A stretch of DNA of 9,038 nt from CAZBRS01 sp964494475 (GTDB lineage: Bacteria > Myxococcota_A > UBA9042 > CAZBRS01). Each line of letters starts with the position of its first letter. Within the stretch, counting starts at the first letter, position 1. Shown piece after piece: positions 6,984-9,038 of the stretch. Below the pieces are notes generated by a model that worked only from the letters and a program-made list of their open reading frames with translations, did no database searches and was not told where the DNA came from. Made by a program: the position numbers and the translations under genes. The stretch lies in NCBI GenBank assembly GCA_964494475.1, contig CAZBRS010000113.1, positions 1-9,038 on the forward strand, written 5' to 3'.

Positions 6984-7072
6984 ATCCCGTGCGCATCCGC
7001 CGGGTTGTTGTTTGTGGCGTGGGCACCCGGAGCCCACGCCAATTGGGCGACGCGATCTCGTCGTCCGCATAG
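6980..7072 (+). CDS. Possible 30-residue ATGA-coupled mini-ORF
   Basis: The ATG at 6980 overlaps the recD2 TGA as ATGA, the usual geometry for translational coupling. The frame encodes 30 residues starting MNPVRIRRVVVCGVGT and ends in TAG at 7070-7072, directly before the AAGGAG of the RNB gene. It spans the 10-bp hairpin at 7015-7041. It has no clear Shine-Dalgarno of its own, no recognisable domain, and could be chance. If translated, it might link ribosome flow out of recD2 to RNB initiation. Confidence 0.2.
   Translation: MNPVRIRRVVVCGVGTRSPRQLGDAISSSA
7015..7041 (+). promoter_or_regulatory. Strong hairpin in the recD2-RNB gap
   Basis: TGGCGTGGGC (7015-7024) pairs perfectly with GCCCACGCCA (7032-7041) around a 7-nt loop. 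No U-run follows (ATTGGGCG); the T-rich bases (7005-7013) lie before the stem instead. It is therefore not a canonical intrinsic terminator. It may be a transcript-end stabiliser or processing site, or a leader element of the RNase gene. Confidence 0.6.
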
Positions 7073-7078
7073 AAGGAG
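7073..7078 (+). promoter_or_regulatory. Ribosome binding site deciding the GTG start of the RNB gene
   Basis: AAGGAG lies 8 nt before the GTG at 7087. No in-frame ATG occurs near the N-terminus, so this site supports the GTG start. Confidence 0.8.
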
Positions 7079-7086
7079 TCCGACGC

Positions 7087-9038
7087 GTGACTCGCGTCTG
7101 CCTGGTCATCCTCGACGAGACGCCCCATCCGGCGCTGCTGCTCGAGTGCGGCGATCGCCTGTGCCGTGTGCGCACGGCGGCGGGCGACGAGCTGCGCGTG
7201 GGCACGCCCCGGCTGCCCTACATCGACGACGCGCCGGTCGACGAGGCCGCCTTCCCCGAGGTGGCCCGGGCCATCGTGGCCGAGGCGCGGGCGCTCGATT
7301 TGCGCGAGCTGTGGGCGCTGTTGGTCGACGACGTGGCCGAGATCGGGCGCGCCGAGGCCTGCGAGCTGCTCACGGGAAAGGTTCGGGGCCCCTCGCGCGT
7401 GGCGTTCGAGCTCTGCCTGCTCTCCGAGTCGGTGTTCTTCGACACCCGCGCCGAGGTCCTGAAGCCCCGCAAGCGCAAGGCCGTCGAGCAGGAGATCGTG
7501 CGGCGCGATCGCCTGGCAGCCCAGGAGCACGAGCTCGACCAGGCGGTCGCTTGGACCGAGGCCCGGCTGGCGGACCCCGGCGCGGCGCACGACGTGGCCC
7601 CCGCGTTCCTCGAGCACGTGCGGGCCGCGGCGCTGACCGAAGACGAGACCACCATCCCCAAGGACGTGCGTCGCTTGCTCGAGCGCGTGGGACACGGCAC
7701 CGGCAGCCGCTGGAGCGGTCCGCGTCGCGCGGCGTTCGAGCTGCTCGTCTCGCTGGGCGTCTTCTCGGCCGACGAAGACCTGAACCTCGTGCGCTACGAC
7801 GTTCAGAGGGGCTTCCCCGACTGGATGGTGCAGCTCGCGCGCGACCTGCGCTTCCCGTCGGTCGAGATCTCCGGCCCCGGCACCGGGCTCGAGGCCTACA
7901 CCATCGACGACGCGACCACGCGCGACTACGACGACGCCCTGGCGCTCGAGCCCGAGGGCGACGGCTGGCGGCTGCACGTGCTCATCGCCGACCCCACGTC
8001 GGTGCTCGACCCCGGCGACCCGCTCTGGAAAGAGGCGCGGCGCCGCGTGAGCACCGTGTACCACCCCGAGGGCAAGGCGCCCATGCTGCCGCCCAGCCTC
8101 AGCGAGGGCCGGCTCAGCCTGGTGGCCGGCGAGGCGCGCCCGGCGCTCGACTTCGTGCTGCACCTGCACGCCGACGGCACGGCCTGGGGCGTCACGATCG
8201 AGCGCACGCCGGTGTGCGTGCGCCGCAACCTCACGTACGACGAGGTCGACCGCGTGCTCGCCGGCTCGCCCGACGGGGCCCCGGTCCCCGGGACCGACGC
8301 CGCCCTGGCCGGGCTCCTGCGGCGCCTGAACGCGCTGGCCCTGGGCTTCCAGCGTCAGCGCCTCGAGCGGGGCGCGCTCATCCTGCGGCGTCCCGAGGTC
8401 AATCCGCGCGTGCTCCGCGACGGGACGATCGAGCTCTCGCGCATCGACCCCGGCTCGCTGGCGCGCGAGCTGGTGGCCGAGATGATGATCGCCTGCGGGG
8501 GGCAGGCCGCCTCCTGGCTGCGCGATCGCGGTCTGGCCGCCGTATACCGCAAGCAGTCGCGCGTGGTCGACCCCGCCGCCCAGGTGCCCAAGGGCATCGT
8601 CGAGGGCATCGTGCCCTGGTACCAGGCCGTGCGCCTCATCCGCAAGGCCGAGCTCACGCTGCACCCCGAGCCCCACGAGGGGCTGGGTCTCGCGCAGTAC
8701 GTGCAGGTCACGTCGCCGCTGCGCCGGTTCCAGGATCTGCAGTTGCACGAGCAGATCCGGTCGTTCCTGGCCACGGGGCAGCCGCGCTTCTCCGACGACG
8801 AGATGCTGCGCTCGTTCGCCGAGATCGAAGAGCTGCAGGCTCGCAACCAGCGCATCCAGAACGAGGCGCGTCGCTACTGGATCCTGAAGCACCTGCTCGC
8901 CTCGGGGGTCGAGGAGGTGCGGGGCCTCGTGGTGTGGCGCGACCGGCAGGGCGTGCGCGTCTACCTCGACGAGTACGGCGTGGAGGGCACGCTCCGTCCG
9001 CGCGCCGAGATCGAGATCGGCGCCGAGATCACGGCGCG
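7087..9038 (+). CDS. RNase II-family (RNB domain) 3'-5' exoribonuclease, C-terminus cut by window edge
   Basis: It degrades single-stranded RNA from the 3' end with Mg2+ in the cytoplasm. The 650 visible codons run open to the window edge. The RNB active site is intact: Asp274, Asp280, Asp282 and Asp283 (TIDDATTRDYDDAL) have the same 6-8-9 spacing as E. coli RNase II Asp201, 207, 209 and 210. Tyr384 lies in TYDEV, PEPHEGLGLAQY (527-538) follows, and VTSPLRRF (541-548) holds Arg546, equivalent to Arg500. An S1/OB domain starts near 611 and is incomplete. The N-terminus lacks an obvious cold-shock pair. It has a small beta domain (1-50) and a helical segment (about 85-170, LLTGKVRGPSRVAFELCLLSE then a charged coil), which from memory resembles cyanobacterial and chloroplast RNase II. 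The GTG start follows AAGGAG. It lies 103 bp after recD2 on the same strand. Confidence 0.93.
   Translation, partial: MTRVCLVILDETPHPALLLECGDRLCRVRTAAGDELRVGTPRLPYIDDAPVDEAAFPEVARAIVAEARALDLRELWALLVDDVAEIGRAEACELLTGKVRGPSRVAFELCLLSESVFFDTRAEVLKPRKRKAVEQEIVRRDRLAAQEHELDQAVAWTEARLADPGAAHDVAPAFLEHVRAAALTEDETTIPKDVRRLLERVGHGTGSRWSGPRRAAFELLVSLGVFSADEDLNLVRYDVQRGFPDWMVQLARDLRFPSVEISGPGTGLEAYTIDDATTRDYDDALALEPEGDGWRLHVLIADPTSVLDPGDPLWKEARRRVSTVYHPEGKAPMLPPSLSEGRLSLVAGEARPALDFVLHLHADGTAWGVTIERTPVCVRRNLTYDEVDRVLAGSPDGAPVPGTDAALAGLLRRLNALALGFQRQRLERGALILRRPEVNPRVLRDGTIELSRIDPGSLARELVAEMMIACGGQAASWLRDRGLAAVYRKQSRVVDPAAQVPKGIVEGIVPWYQAVRLIRKAELTLHPEPHEGLGLAQYVQVTSPLRRFQDLQLHEQIRSFLATGQPRFSDDEMLRSFAEIEELQARNQRIQNEARRYWILKHLLASGVEEVRGLVVWRDRQGVRVYLDEYGVEGTLRPRAEIEIGAEITA

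Noticed and set aside
7015..7041. Intrinsic terminator of recD2
   Set aside because: The stem is strong but no U-run follows on the plus strand, and on the minus strand the bases after the stem are A-rich rather than T-rich.
4715..7072. 785-codon plus-strand frame over recD2
   Set aside because: Out-of-frame shadow of recD2, which contains every helicase motif. Only its last 30 codons (6980-7072) are considered separately as a mini-ORF.
7043..7073. Promoter-like TTGGGC / CATAGA upstream of the RNB gene
   Set aside because: Spacing is 19 nt and the -10 matches only 3 of 6, and it overlaps the ribosome binding site; not better than chance.
6850..8892. 680-codon minus-strand frame opposite the RNB gene
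   Set aside because: Antisense shadow; the plus strand here encodes an intact RNase II active site in a GTG-started frame.

Overview
The window is very GC-rich DNA (roughly 70% G+C or more, most codons ending in G or C). It holds three complete protein genes and one gene cut off by the right edge. The first gene encodes a secreted protein with Cys-rich CTxDxC-type repeats, two PKD-like domains and a C-terminal Gly-Cys/membrane-helix/Arg tail of the MYXO-CTERM kind. With the base composition, this points to a Myxococcota (former Deltaproteobacteria) genome. I cannot name the genus. I see no rRNA, tRNA, CRISPR array, insertion sequence or phage gene.

Layout: (1) 77-4267 (+), a 1396-residue lipoprotein-like surface protein: lipobox, subtilisin-like fold, about 90 cysteines in repeats, two PKD-like domains, acidic linker, C-terminal sorting signal. 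(2) 4251-4577 (-), a 108-residue protein with three predicted membrane helices, convergent with gene 1 and overlapping it by 17 bp. (3) 4578-4793, a 216-bp divergent intergenic region with a perfect 8-bp-arm palindrome and back-to-back promoter-like elements. (4) 4794-6983 (+), recD2, a complete RecD2-type 5'-3' DNA helicase with no Shine-Dalgarno and a promoter placed so that transcription would begin at the start codon. (5) 6984-7086, a short gap with a perfect 10-bp hairpin and a possible 30-codon mini-ORF joined to the recD2 stop by ATGA. (6) 7087 to the right edge (+), an RNase II-family (RNB) exoribonuclease with a GTG start and strong Shine-Dalgarno; its N-terminal region resembles cyanobacterial/chloroplast RNase II rather than E. 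coli RNase II or RNase R.

Genes 4 and 6 are nucleic-acid enzymes on the same strand and may be co-transcribed, but no specific shared pathway is evident. Genes 1 and 2 are envelope proteins with no visible link to them. The most unusual observation is in gene 1: its subtilisin-like domain keeps the scaffold motifs, but the catalytic Asp, His and Ser positions and the oxyanion-hole Asn position all appear substituted (Ser, Leu, Ala, Phe). It is therefore probably a pseudoprotease. It also seems to carry both an N-terminal lipid-attachment site and a C-terminal anchoring signal.
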